Shown: positions 6,439-14,495 of the stretch, piece after piece
Numbering within the stretch: the first letter of the stretch is position 1
Layout: each line of letters begins with the position of its first letter
NCBI GenBank assembly: GCA_900543175.1
Contig: UQQO01000029.1
Location: forward strand, 1-19,922
Length of the DNA stretch: 19,922 nt
DNA from: an uncultured Fusobacterium sp.
Lineage (GTDB): Bacteria > Fusobacteriota > Fusobacteriia > Fusobacteriales > Fusobacteriaceae
Reading direction: 5' to 3'
Made by a program: the position numbers and the translations under genes
Notes under the pieces: model-generated
What the model saw: only the letters and a program-made list of their open reading frames with translations
What the model was told of the DNA's origin: nothing
Database searches by the model: none

Positions 6439-8070
6439 TTAAATTTTTGCATAGTGTTCAATTATATTATAAACGTGATCTGTTGCTCTTCTATAATAGT
6501 TTAAAATATCCATATATCCAGTACTTAATTTTGCTGGAATAGTTTCATCATTTTGTGCCTCTTTATCAAAATGCCCATGTCTTGCTTCTTTATAAAGATT
6601 TTTTATAGCTGTATATTTTGAAATAGAAAGCATAAATAGATCTCTATCCTTTGTTTTATAAGCTTTGTTAATATCATCAAAGAAATCAAACACCATATGA
6701 TTTAACTTTTGAAGAGTCTCTTTTCTCTCTTGTGTAAGTTCTAAATCATCTTTTTTCAATCTCATTAAACTATTAGAAACTCTTTTTAGATAGTCACTTA
6801 TTGTTTCATATTCATCACAAGTTATAAGATTTCCACGAGTTTCCTCTACATATGAAGCTTCTAATCCTTTGTTTAAAATTGTAAAGTTAGCATCTGAAAC
6901 CTCTTTTTCATATAAATCTAACTTTTCCTCTATTGCATCTATCTCTTCATTGTAAGCCTCTAATTTACTAGGATTATAATAAACTTCCTCAAGCTTAAAG
7001 AATATCTCTTTTATATTTGCTGCCATTGTTAAAACTTCTGTTCTTGTTTGATCTATAACAACATTTGGAAGAGTTACCATTAATGAACTAAGTTTTGTTA
7101 CTCTTACAACTCCATTATCATCATCTTTAACTATTGTACATAGGAACTTAGCAAGATATCCAATAAATGGAATAAATAAAATTACATTTATCACATTAAA
7201 CATAGTATGTGCTGTTGCTATTGCAGTAGCCATATTTGCTGTTGAATCAGAAAAATGAGCTAGAATACTAAGATATGGTCTAAATATAACAGTTGCCCAC
7301 ATTACCCCTACAATATTTATAAGAGTATGTGCATAAGCTGCTCTTTTAGCATTTGAACTTGCACCTATTGAAGCAAGCAGAGCTGTAACAGTAGTTCCTA
7401 CATTTTCTCCTAATACAAGAGCTACTGCTGTTGGATAGTCAATAAGTCCTTGTGTTGCAAGTGTTATTGTAATCCCCAATGTAGCTGCTGAAGATTGAAC
7501 AACCCCTGTTAAAAGTGCCCCTACCATAGCTACTTTTACTACTCCAAAGAAAGAGTCTGCTTTAAAAGAGTGGAATAAATTAATAAATTCAGGAAGAGTT
7601 CTAAGTGGACTAAGTCCTTTACTCATAAGTTCCAATCCTAAGAATATAAATCCAAATCCCATTACTGTCAATGCTCTTGTTCTGCTCTTCTCTCCCTTTA
7701 CAAACATAAAGGCTATTGCAGCAAACCCAACAATAGGAAGTCCATATTTACCAATATTAAGAGCTAATAACCATCCTGTAATTGTTGTTCCTATATTTGC
7801 TCCCAATATTACTCCAAGCCCTTGTTGTAGTGTTAAAAGTGAAGCATTAATAAATCCAATTGTCATAACTGTACTTACTGATGATGATTGAGCTAGTCCA
7901 GTTACAAAAATTCCCATTAAAATAGCCATTATTCTATTAGTAGTTAAAGCTGCTAATATCTTTTTTAATTTATCCCCTGCTATTTTTTGCATTCCAGATG
8001 ACATATTTTCCATTCCATAAAGGAATAAACCTAGTCCTCCTACAACTTTAAACAAAACGTCTAAATACAT
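6439..8070 (-). CDS. Na+/phosphate cotransporter family protein with C-terminal PhoU-like domain
   Basis: An inner-membrane protein of 543 residues in the NptA/PF02690 family, expected to move phosphate with sodium. The two inverted transport repeats are visible: QSSSVSTV at 61 with GANIGTT at 90, and QSSAATL at 192 with GENVGTT at 221. About eight to nine hydrophobic segments lie in residues 1-310. Residues from about 340 to 543 are a soluble, helical, charged tail of the PhoU-like type, often linked to regulation in this family. ATG at 8070 follows AGGAGGAG at 4-5 bases. It is a single gene; no pho or pst genes are nearby. The phosphate specificity is by family only. Confidence 0.9.
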   Translation of the reverse strand: MYLDVLFKVVGGLGLFLYGMENMSSGMQKIAGDKLKKILAALTTNRIMAILMGIFVTGLAQSSSVSTVMTIGFINASLLTLQQGLGVILGANIGTTITGWLLALNIGKYGLPIVGFAAIAFMFVKGEKSRTRALTVMGFGFIFLGLELMSKGLSPLRTLPEFINLFHSFKADSFFGVVKVAMVGALLTGVVQSSAATLGITITLATQGLIDYPTAVALVLGENVGTTVTALLASIGASSNAKRAAYAHTLINIVGVMWATVIFRPYLSILAHFSDSTANMATAIATAHTMFNVINVILFIPFIGYLAKFLCTIVKDDDNGVVRVTKLSSLMVTLPNVVIDQTRTEVLTMAANIKEIFFKLEEVYYNPSKLEAYNEEIDAIEEKLDLYEKEVSDANFTILNKGLEASYVEETRGNLITCDEYETISDYLKRVSNSLMRLKKDDLELTQERKETLQKLNHMVFDFFDDINKAYKTKDRDLFMLSISKYTAIKNLYKEARHGHFDKEAQNDETIPAKLSTGYMDILNYYRRATDHVYNIIEHYAKI

Positions 8071-8203
8071 TAATCTCCTCCTAGATAAATTAATATTTTG
8101 TTAAAAAACTGTAAATTCTACGTTAAATCTATGTAAAAAAATTTCAAAAATATCATATCATATTTTCTACAATTCTTCAATTACAGGATTTTTTATTTTT
8201 TCA

Positions 8204-8243
8204 TAAAATATTTTGTATCAGTTTTCAGGTACAAAATATTTTA
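8204..8243. promoter_or_regulatory. 14-bp perfect inverted repeat overlapping the pot promoter
   Basis: TAAAATATTTTGTA (8204-8217) and its exact complement TACAAAATATTTTA (8230-8243) are separated by 12 bases. The right arm overlaps the -35 box of the pot operon promoter, the position of a repressor operator. Each arm contains the self-complementary AAAATATTTT. Confidence 0.55.
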
Positions 8244-8267
8244 CAATTTTTTCAATTATGATATAAT
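8240..8267 (+). promoter_or_regulatory. Promoter of the potABC operon
   Basis: TTTACA (8240-8245), a 16-base spacer, and TATAAT (8262-8267). Transcription would start near 8275, giving a leader of about 60 bases before the TTG start at 8336. Confidence 0.7.
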
Positions 8268-8335
8268 TAAGGATGTAGTTATTTTTCTTAGCTAAAATAA
8301 TATAAAAAAACTGGATTATTGGAGGTAAAAAAAGA

Positions 8336-9466
8336 TTGAAAAAAGACATTAAAATTGAGAACATCAATAAAAGCTATGACGGAGTACAAGTTTTAAAAAA
8401 CATCAATTTAACTATACAAGATGGAGAGTTTTTTTCTATCTTGGGACCCTCTGGATGTGGTAAAACTACTCTTTTAAGAATGATAGCTGGATTTATTGAA
8501 CCGGATAGTGGAGCTATATATTTAGGAGATGAAGATCTTACTTCTCTTCCATCTAACAAAAGAAATGTTAATACTATATTTCAAAAATATGCACTATTCC
8601 CTCATTTAACTGTCTATGAGAATGTTGCTTTCCCATTGAGAATAAGAAAAGTAGATGAAGCAACAATAGATACAGAAGTTAAAAAATTTGTAAAAATGGT
8701 TGGATTAAGTGAACACATTAATAAGATGCCTAACCAACTTTCTGGAGGACAACAACAGAGGGTTTCTATTGCTAGAGCTTTGATAAATAAACCTGGAGTT
8801 CTTCTACTAGATGAGCCTCTATCAGCTCTAGATGCTAAACTTAGACAAAATCTTTTAATAGAATTAGATAATATACATGATGAAGTTGGAATAACATTTA
8901 TCTTTATTACACATGACCAACAAGAAGCTCTTTCTATATCAGATAGAATAGCTATTATGAATGAAGGAAAGGTTCTACAAGTTGGTACTCCTGCTGAAGT
9001 TTACGAAGCTCCTGCTGATGCCTTTGTAGCTGACTTTATAGGAGAAAATAACTTCTTTGAAGGAGAGGTTATAGAGGTTAAAGATAAAGAGTATGCTGTT
9101 CTTAAAAATGATAAACTAGGAGAGTTAATATTTGAAACTGACAAACCTGTAAAAGTTGGTGATTTTGTACAAGTTTCAATTAGACCTGAAAAGATAAAAC
9201 TTTCTAAAACTTTACCTAAAAAACCTCATGAAAACTACAATGTTTTAAAAGTTTATGTAGATGAGGTTATCTATTCTGGATTCCAAAGTAAATACTTTGT
9301 TTGGTTAAATGGTGATAAAAACATTCCATTTAAAGTTTTTAAACAACATGCTGTTTACTTTGATGATAATGATGAAGGAGCTATCTGGTGGGATGAAGAT
9401 GCCTACATATCTTGGGATGCTGATGATAGCTTTGTAGTAGAGGTGAAAGGAATTGAAAAAAGATAA
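8336..9466 (+). CDS. potA: Spermidine/putrescine ABC transporter, ATP-binding subunit
   Basis: The ATPase that powers polyamine import, bound to the cytoplasmic side of the PotB/PotC channel. The 376-residue protein has Walker A GPSGCGKTT (37-45), a Q loop with QKYALFPHLTVYENV, the signature LSGGQQQRVSIARAL, Walker B VLLLDEPLSALD and the H loop ITHDQQEALSISDR. After about residue 240 comes the TOBE-type regulatory domain typical of PotA/MalK ATPases. The start is TTG, 10 bases after GGAGG (8321-8325); no ATG or GTG lies near. It is the first gene of a three-gene operon and overlaps potB by 14 bases. Polyamine specificity rests on the similarity of all three subunits to PotABC; related spermidine, putrescine or iron carriers are possible. 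Confidence 0.92.
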   Translation: MKKDIKIENINKSYDGVQVLKNINLTIQDGEFFSILGPSGCGKTTLLRMIAGFIEPDSGAIYLGDEDLTSLPSNKRNVNTIFQKYALFPHLTVYENVAFPLRIRKVDEATIDTEVKKFVKMVGLSEHINKMPNQLSGGQQQRVSIARALINKPGVLLLDEPLSALDAKLRQNLLIELDNIHDEVGITFIFITHDQQEALSISDRIAIMNEGKVLQVGTPAEVYEAPADAFVADFIGENNFFEGEVIEVKDKEYAVLKNDKLGELIFETDKPVKVGDFVQVSIRPEKIKLSKTLPKKPHENYNVLKVYVDEVIYSGFQSKYFVWLNGDKNIPFKVFKQHAVYFDDNDEGAIWWDEDAYISWDADDSFVVEVKGIEKR

Positions 9467-10319
9467 GCTTGGAAGATTATACACATTGCCAATAACTCTT
9501 TGGCTACTACTATTTTTTCTTATTCCTATGCTAATTGTACTAGGATATGCTTTCCTAAAAAAAGGAACTTATGGTGGAGTTGAGATGGTATTCTCTCTAG
9601 CTAGTTTCTCTATCTTCACTGATAAGATATTTATTGCTATTTTGATGAAAACAATCTATATATCTGTTTTAGTTACTATATTTACTGTATTTTTATCAGT
9701 ACCAACAGCATATTATATAGCTAGATCAAAATATAAAAAGGAGCTTTTATTTCTTGTAATAGTTCCCTTCTGGACAAACTTCTTAATTAGAATATATGCT
9801 TGGATAGCAGTTTTAGGAAATAATGGTTTCTTAAACTCTATTCTTTTAAGATTTGGTATAATTGATGAACCTTTACAATTTTTATATAACACAAGTGCCG
9901 TAGTACTTATTTCAGTATATACAAGCTTACCATTTGCCATTTTACCTCTTTATGCAGTTATTGAGAAGTTTGATTTCTCTCTTATTGAAGCTGCTAGAGA
10001 TTTAGGAGCTACAAATGGACAAGCATTCTTCAAGATATTTATTCCAAATATCAAGCCTGGAATAATAACTGCTGTACTATTTACTTTTATCCCTAACTTA
10101 GGTTCATATGCTGTACCTAAATTAGTTGGTGGAACTCAAGCAACAATGCTTGGAAATATTATTGCTCAACATCTAACTGTAACTAGAAACTGGCCATTGG
10201 CTTCAACTATTTCAGGAGCTCTAATACTTGTTACTTCTATTGCTATTATTATCTTTATGAAGATTAGCAATAGGAAAATAAAAATTACTGATGAAAAGGG
10301 AGCTGATAACAATGAATAA
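9453..10319 (+). CDS. potB: Spermidine/putrescine ABC transporter, permease subunit
   Basis: One of the two inner-membrane channel subunits, 288 residues with about six transmembrane segments starting at LPITLWLLLFFLIPMLIVLG. The cytoplasmic EAA loop that docks on PotA reads EAARDLGATNGQAFFKIFIPNIKPG. The conserved GSYAVPKLVGG after it is typical of PotB. The start is TTG at 9453, with AGGTGA six bases upstream and a 14-base overlap with potA, so translation is probably coupled. It overlaps potC by 8 bases. Confidence 0.92.
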   Translation: MKKDKLGRLYTLPITLWLLLFFLIPMLIVLGYAFLKKGTYGGVEMVFSLASFSIFTDKIFIAILMKTIYISVLVTIFTVFLSVPTAYYIARSKYKKELLFLVIVPFWTNFLIRIYAWIAVLGNNGFLNSILLRFGIIDEPLQFLYNTSAVVLISVYTSLPFAILPLYAVIEKFDFSLIEAARDLGATNGQAFFKIFIPNIKPGIITAVLFTFIPNLGSYAVPKLVGGTQATMLGNIIAQHLTVTRNWPLASTISGALILVTSIAIIIFMKISNRKIKITDEKGADNNE

Positions 10320-11085
10320 AAGAAGAACTTCATTATTTTTCTTTCTGCTTTCTATGCTGTTTTTCTATATTCCTTTAGTTATATTGATTGTTTACTCATT
10401 TAACGATGGTAAATCTATGGTGTGGAAAGAGTTTTCATTTAGATGGTATAAAGATCTATTTATGTATTCAGATAATATTTGGAAAGCATTTAGATTTAGT
10501 ATTTTAATAGCTATTTTATCTGGTGTTATTTCAACTTTAATAGGTACATTGGGAGCTATTGGACTTCAATGGTATGATTTCAAAGGAAAGAAGGCTCTAC
10601 AAGTTCTTACTTATGTACCTTTAGTTATACCTGAAATTATCTTAGGAGTTTCTCTCCTTATACTTTTTGCAACTATTAAATTTGAGCTTGGGCTTACAAC
10701 AATATTTATTGCTCATACAACTTTTAATATTCCTTTTGTATTGTTCATCATACTATCAAGACTTGAGGAGTTTGACTATTCAATTGTTGAAGCTGCTTAT
10801 GACTTAGGGGCAACAGAGATGCAAACTCTTTTAAAAGTTGTAATCCCTGCTATTTTACCAGGAATTATATCAGGATTTTTAATAGCTGTAACTCTATCAT
10901 TTGATGATTTTGTTACAACATTCTTTGTAGCTGGACCAGGGTCTTCTACTCTTCCACTACGTATTTATTCTATGATTAGGCTAGGAGTTTCCCCAGTAGT
11001 TAATGCTCTATCAGTATTACTTATTGGAATATCAATTATTTTAACTCTTTCAACTAAGAGTTTACAGAAATATCTAATCAAATAA
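10312..11085 (+). CDS. potC: Spermidine/putrescine ABC transporter, permease subunit
   Basis: The second channel subunit, 257 residues from ATG at 10312, with about six membrane segments. The EAA loop reads VEAAYDLGATEMQTLLKVVIPAILPG, followed by LSFDDFVTTFFVAGPGSSTLPLRIYSM, a stretch characteristic of PotC. An in-frame ATG at 10291 would add seven residues but lies inside potB, and AAGGGAG (10296-10301) is correctly placed for 10312. Its start overlaps the potB stop (ATGAATAA). The operon usually continues with potD, the periplasmic binding protein, but the next gene here is a cyclophilin with its own promoter. Confidence 0.92.
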   Translation: MNKRRTSLFFFLLSMLFFYIPLVILIVYSFNDGKSMVWKEFSFRWYKDLFMYSDNIWKAFRFSILIAILSGVISTLIGTLGAIGLQWYDFKGKKALQVLTYVPLVIPEIILGVSLLILFATIKFELGLTTIFIAHTTFNIPFVLFIILSRLEEFDYSIVEAAYDLGATEMQTLLKVVIPAILPGIISGFLIAVTLSFDDFVTTFFVAGPGSSTLPLRIYSMIRLGVSPVVNALSVLLIGISIILTLSTKSLQKYLIK

Positions 11086-11090
11086 TTAGC

Positions 11091-11120
11091 TTGTAATTTG
11101 TATTATAAGTATAGTATAAT
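11091..11120 (+). promoter_or_regulatory. Promoter of the cyclophilin gene
   Basis: TTGTAA (11091-11096), an 18-base spacer, and TATAAT (11115-11120), beginning 6 bases after the potC stop. It suggests the cyclophilin is transcribed on its own, with possible read-through from potABC since no terminator hairpin separates them. Confidence 0.6.
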
Positions 11121-11167
11121 GGTATTAAACTAATTGATAACATTCTAGATGGGAGGATAAACAACCT

Positions 11168-11968
11168 ATGAAAAAACTGATAAAACTTTTATTAGTAGTA
11201 GCTATTCTTATTACTACTGTTTCATGTTCTAGTTTAAGAAAGATGCTAGGAGCTCAAAATGTTGCTAAATACAATGATATTAGAGCGACATTTGTAACAA
11301 CACAAGGAGAGATTAACTTTTATCTATATCCAGAGGCTGCTCCTGTAACAGTTGCTAACTTTATCAACTTAGCTCAAAGAGGATATTATGACAACACAAA
11401 AATACATCGTGCTGTAGAAAACTTTGTTGTTCAAGGAGGAGATCCTACAGGTACTGGTACTGGAGGACCTGGTTATTTTGTTCCTGATGAGATTACTAAC
11501 TGGTTAGATTTCTTCCAACAAGGAATGCTTGCAATGGCTAATGCTGGACCTGGAACAAATGGTTCTCAATTCTTTATGACTTTATATCCAGCTGAGTTCT
11601 TAAATGGACAATATACAATTTTTGGTGAATATATAAGTGACTCTGATTTTGAAAAAATTAGAAAAATGGAGATTGGTGACGTAATTAAAGAGATTAAATT
11701 TAGTGGAGATATAGATCTTATTCTTTCATTAAACAAAGATCAAGTTGATCAATGGAATGCTATTCTTGATAGAGAGTATCCTAATTTAAGACAATATCCT
11801 GTAAAAGATATATCTGAATATGGAGATGCAGTTCTTAAATATAGAGAGGAATTAACTAATATCTATACAAGAAAAAATCAAGAAGCTGAAGAGGAAAAAG
11901 AGTATTTCATGCCTAGATTTATTAGAGCAACTGAAAGAAAGATAAAAGAGTTAAGAGCTGAAGATTAG
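11168..11968 (+). CDS. Lipoprotein cyclophilin-type peptidyl-prolyl cis-trans isomerase
   Basis: A 266-residue exported foldase. The signal peptide MKKLIKLLLVVAILITTVSC ends in a lipobox with the lipidated Cys at 20, so it should be membrane-anchored, facing the periplasm. The cyclophilin domain spans about 35-190 and includes HRAVENFVVQGGDPTGTGTGGPG with the catalytic Arg and conserved Phe/Gln, then ANAGPGTNGSQFF. Where most cyclophilins have LDGKHTVFG this one reads LNGQYTIFG, so the conserved His is Tyr. About 75 charged residues after the domain (190-266) form a helical tail of unknown role. GGGAGG lies 11 bases before ATG. It is followed by a strong terminator. Confidence 0.9.
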   Translation: MKKLIKLLLVVAILITTVSCSSLRKMLGAQNVAKYNDIRATFVTTQGEINFYLYPEAAPVTVANFINLAQRGYYDNTKIHRAVENFVVQGGDPTGTGTGGPGYFVPDEITNWLDFFQQGMLAMANAGPGTNGSQFFMTLYPAEFLNGQYTIFGEYISDSDFEKIRKMEIGDVIKEIKFSGDIDLILSLNKDQVDQWNAILDREYPNLRQYPVKDISEYGDAVLKYREELTNIYTRKNQEAEEEKEYFMPRFIRATERKIKELRAED

Positions 11969-11971
11969 TAT

Positions 11972-12015
11972 AAAAAAGGTAATGTAATTTGATATCAAAT
12001 TACATTACCTTTTTT
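11972..12015. terminator. 44-bp perfect palindromic terminator
   Basis: The whole span is self-complementary without a mismatch, centred on GATATC (11991-11996), with A6 at one end and T6 at the other. It begins 3 bases after the cyclophilin stop and can act on both strands. Confidence 0.88.
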
Positions 12016-12038
12016 CTTTACAGTTAATATTATAAATA

Positions 12039-12086
12039 AAAAGTTGTTAAAAACTAATAACAACCTATTAGTATCTAACAACTTTT
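12039..12086 (-). terminator. Terminator of the L,D-transpeptidase gene
   Basis: Arms at 12039-12059 and 12066-12086 pair at 19 of 21 positions around a 6-base loop (outer part AAAAGTTGTTA/TAACAACTTTT), with T-rich sequence on the minus-strand 3' side. It lies directly after the stop codon at 12090. Confidence 0.8.
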
Positions 12087-12089
12087 ATT

Positions 12090-12752
12090 CTACAAAGAAG
12101 CATATCTACTTTTCTCAATATAATGCTTATCTTTTCCCATAATAAACAACACTGTCTTTCCCTTGATATAATCTATAACATCCTTAGAAATAGTAGTAGG
12201 AATAGCTGGGCACCCTTCACTTCTGCCTAAAAAACCATATTTTTCAATAAAACTAGGCTCTGCATAATCTGCTCCATGCACAACAATAGCTCTTCTATAA
12301 GCATTTGAATTAAACCCTTCCTCTAACCCTTGCAATCTTAAAGAGTAACCATATTTTCCTTCATAAGCATCTCCAGTAATATAGAATCCTAAAGAACTCA
12401 TATAGGAGTTTCTATTATTTGAAAAATTTAAAGGAACTGTCAAACCAGAATTTTTCCCATGTGTTACATATGTACTATAATCTATCTTCTTTTTATTCAA
12501 ATCAATTACAAAGAATCTTTTCTCATTAGATGATTTAGTAAAGTCTATTATAGTAAGGAGTCCCTCTCTCTTATCAGGAATTTTCTCATAGCCTTTATAT
12601 GCTTTTTGAAAAGTATCATATTCCATTTTATTTTCCAATTTTAACTGTAAATAGATATCATGTATATATTTATCCCTGCTTATATTCACACTATTAGTAG
12701 CAAAAACCAAATTAGATATAAAAAACAAAAGAAGCAAAACTTTTTTTACCAT
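12090..12752 (-). CDS. Secreted L,D-transpeptidase catalytic-domain protein (YkuD_2 type)
   Basis: A 220-residue exported protein with a signal peptide (MVKKVLLLLFFISNLVFA) and a domain of the murein L,D-transpeptidase catalytic family (PF13645). The catalytic pair is visible as His159 in VVHGADY and Cys181 in GRSEGCPAIP. Enzymes with this fold cross-link or anchor peptidoglycan peptides through a thioester on the Cys. Its substrate here is unknown. An in-frame GTG at 12758 is only 4 bases after AGGAGG, whereas ATG at 12752 is 10 bases after it; I prefer the ATG, with modest certainty. It is divergent from the OLD-type nuclease gene and has no evident functional link to it. Confidence 0.85.
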   Translation of the reverse strand: MVKKVLLLLFFISNLVFATNSVNISRDKYIHDIYLQLKLENKMEYDTFQKAYKGYEKIPDKREGLLTIIDFTKSSNEKRFFVIDLNKKKIDYSTYVTHGKNSGLTVPLNFSNNRNSYMSSLGFYITGDAYEGKYGYSLRLQGLEEGFNSNAYRRAIVVHGADYAEPSFIEKYGFLGRSEGCPAIPTTISKDVIDYIKGKTVLFIMGKDKHYIEKSRYASL

Positions 12753-12852
12753 TCTCACCTGTCCTCCTACTATTTTTTAATAAACTTTATATTGAAATTA
12801 TATTTTTTTTCAGCTAAAATGTCAATAATAATAAGAGTATAGGAGGAATAAT

Positions 12853-14199
12853 ATGTACCTAAAAAGTTTAAAAGTTGAAAACTGGCAGTGTATTGAATAT
12901 ACTAAACCTATCTTTGAAAATCTTATGCTATTTATTGGTCCTACTAACAATGGAAAATCAAGTATTATTTCAGCTATTATGTTTTTCCTTGGTTATCGTA
13001 ATTTAAGAACAAAGGATATTAGAAATTTAGATCTTCCTTTAGAACTAGAAGGGATTTTTCAAAACTTTTCACAAGCTAATTATAAAAATTTAAAAGATTT
13101 TATATATAAGAAAGAGTTAACACTTAAAATTCAAAAATTTCCCAATTATGATGTTCAATACAAGATAAAAATAAATAGAGATTGGAAAACTATTACTGAA
13201 GAAACTTACAGAGAGATAATCTCACATATCCCAATTTTATATATACCACCATTTCAAGATAAAAAACAGATTAACTTTTTAGTTAATTCACTTTTTGAAA
13301 TTTTAAAGAGAAGAAATATAAGTGAAACTCTAATGATTAGTTCATTAAAAAAACTTGCTAATACTCTTCAAAATGACTATGTAAGTAAAGGATTATATAG
13401 AAATCTTCTATTTGAAATCTTTAGAAGTATATCTGAAGAATCACAAAAGAGAAATCATAGTATTATAGGAAATACCATTGTATTTTTTGAAGAACCAGAA
13501 CTTTATCTCCACCCACAAGCTGAAAAAGAGCTATACAACGCTTTTATTCAGTTGAGCAATCTTGGCGCTCAACTATATATCTCTACACACTCTAGCAACT
13601 TCATCAGCTTAAAACACTATAAATCTATATGTATTATGAGAAAGCATAAAGATTTTGGTAGCAGGGCTTTTCAGTTTAAAGGCAGACTTTTCTCTGGTGA
13701 TGAAGTTAAATATTTCAATATGAACTACTGGATAAATCCTGATCGTAGTGAACTTTTCTTTGCTAAAAAGGTAATTTTGGTTGAGGGACAAACAGATAAA
13801 ATTGTTCTAGGATATCTAGCTAAAAAACTTGGAATCTATAAATATAACTACTCTATTTTAGAATGTGGTAGTAAAAGTATTATACCTCAATTTATCAAAC
13901 TTTTAAATGCTTTTAAAATTCCCTATATGGCTATCTATGACAAGGATAATCACTATTGGAGAACTGAGCTTGAAATTGAAAACTCTAATAATAAAAATCG
14001 TTCTATTCAAAGAGCTATTAATTTTAAATTTGGTGATTTTATTGAGTTTGAAAATGATATTGAAGAGGAACTATATAATGAAAAACGTGAAAGAAAAAAC
14101 TATAAAAATAAACCTTTCTATGCTCTTAAAACAGTAAGTGAAGAGGATTATATAATTCCAGCACGTTTAAAAGAGAAGATTGAAAAAATTTATAAATAA
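12853..14199 (+). CDS. OLD-family ATP-dependent nuclease (AAA ATPase plus TOPRIM)
   Basis: A 448-residue soluble protein. The N-terminal SMC/ABC-like ATPase has Walker A GPTNNGKSS (29-37), Walker B with FFEEPELYLHP (about 212-222) and the His switch ISTHSSNF (about 242-249). The C-terminal TOPRIM nuclease domain starts near residue 305 with VILVEGQTDKIV (acidic Glu at about 311) and continues with YDKD (about 362-365), the metal-binding acidic residues. The family includes phage P2 Old and the GajA subunit of Gabija, and works in phage defence or DNA repair. No UvrD-like GajB partner is next to it, so it looks like a solitary class 1-type protein. AGGAGG lies 6 bases before ATG, and its own terminator follows. 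Target and role are unknown. Confidence 0.85.
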   Translation: MYLKSLKVENWQCIEYTKPIFENLMLFIGPTNNGKSSIISAIMFFLGYRNLRTKDIRNLDLPLELEGIFQNFSQANYKNLKDFIYKKELTLKIQKFPNYDVQYKIKINRDWKTITEETYREIISHIPILYIPPFQDKKQINFLVNSLFEILKRRNISETLMISSLKKLANTLQNDYVSKGLYRNLLFEIFRSISEESQKRNHSIIGNTIVFFEEPELYLHPQAEKELYNAFIQLSNLGAQLYISTHSSNFISLKHYKSICIMRKHKDFGSRAFQFKGRLFSGDEVKYFNMNYWINPDRSELFFAKKVILVEGQTDKIVLGYLAKKLGIYKYNYSILECGSKSIIPQFIKLLNAFKIPYMAIYDKDNHYWRTELEIENSNNKNRSIQRAINFKFGDFIEFENDIEEELYNEKRERKNYKNKPFYALKTVSEEDYIIPARLKEKIEKIYK

Positions 14200-14214
14200 T
14201 TTTACTATTTTTAT

Positions 14215-14271
14215 AACTACACTTATTATCTAATTATTATTTAAAATTTAGGATAAAAGTGTAGTTTTTTT
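14215..14271 (+). terminator. Terminator of the OLD-type nuclease gene
   Basis: AACTACACTTATTATC (14215-14230) pairs, with one bulge, with GGATAAAAGTGTAGTT (14251-14266), and a T run follows. Confidence 0.8.
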
Positions 14272-14310
14272 ATAATAAAAATTATTTCTGATTATTCTAA
14301 TTTAGACCAA

Positions 14311-14326
14311 AATATTATATAATATT
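14311..14326 (+). promoter_or_regulatory. 16-bp palindrome with embedded -10 box, upstream of the efflux operon
   Basis: AATATTATATAATATT is perfectly self-complementary and contains TATAAT (14318-14323), the best candidate -10 box for the efflux operon. The matching -35 position (TTCTAA, 14295-14300) is poor, as often seen for activator-dependent promoters. The overlap of palindrome and -10 suggests an operator, but AT-rich chance is possible. Confidence 0.4.
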
Positions 14327-14360
14327 GTGTCGATATATATAGAATTCTAATAAATTTTAT

Positions 14361-14366
14361 GGGGGA
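14361..14366 (+). promoter_or_regulatory. Stranded Shine-Dalgarno sequence of the efflux adaptor gene
   Basis: GGGGGA lies immediately before the right end of the IS element. With 14371-15757 removed it would stand 4-5 bases before the ATG now at 15758, in the order GGGGGAATAG-ATGAAG. In the present sequence no start codon is at a useful distance from it. Confidence 0.7.
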
Positions 14367-14377
14367 ATAGTCAATTA

Positions 14378-14398
14378 CCCAATGAATAAATTCATGGG
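14378..14398 (-). promoter_or_regulatory. Right-end subterminal hairpin of the IS element
   Basis: CCCA-A-TGAAT (14378-14387) pairs with ATTCATGGG (14390-14398) with one bulged base. On the minus strand it is followed by TAATTGA and then the host flank. This form (GCCC stem, GGGTA, then TTGA/TTCA) is typical of right ends recognised by TnpA and forming the 3' scaffold of the guide RNA. Confidence 0.7.
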
Positions 14399-14495
14399 CT
14401 TGTAACTCTAGTACACAAAGTGCTAACGGCTTAATTGCCTCCTTCTTCAAACCTAGGTCACATTCGGCGAGTTGACACTGCCAAAGTCATAGAGT

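Noticed and set aside
12660..12842. 60-codon plus-strand frame between the L,D-transpeptidase and OLD genes.
   Set aside because: It overlaps the signal peptide of the L,D-transpeptidase antisense, is low-complexity, and has no ribosome site.
13907..14137. 76-codon frame inside the OLD-type nuclease gene.
   Set aside because: It overlaps the TOPRIM domain in another frame, with leucine/isoleucine-rich low-complexity translation.
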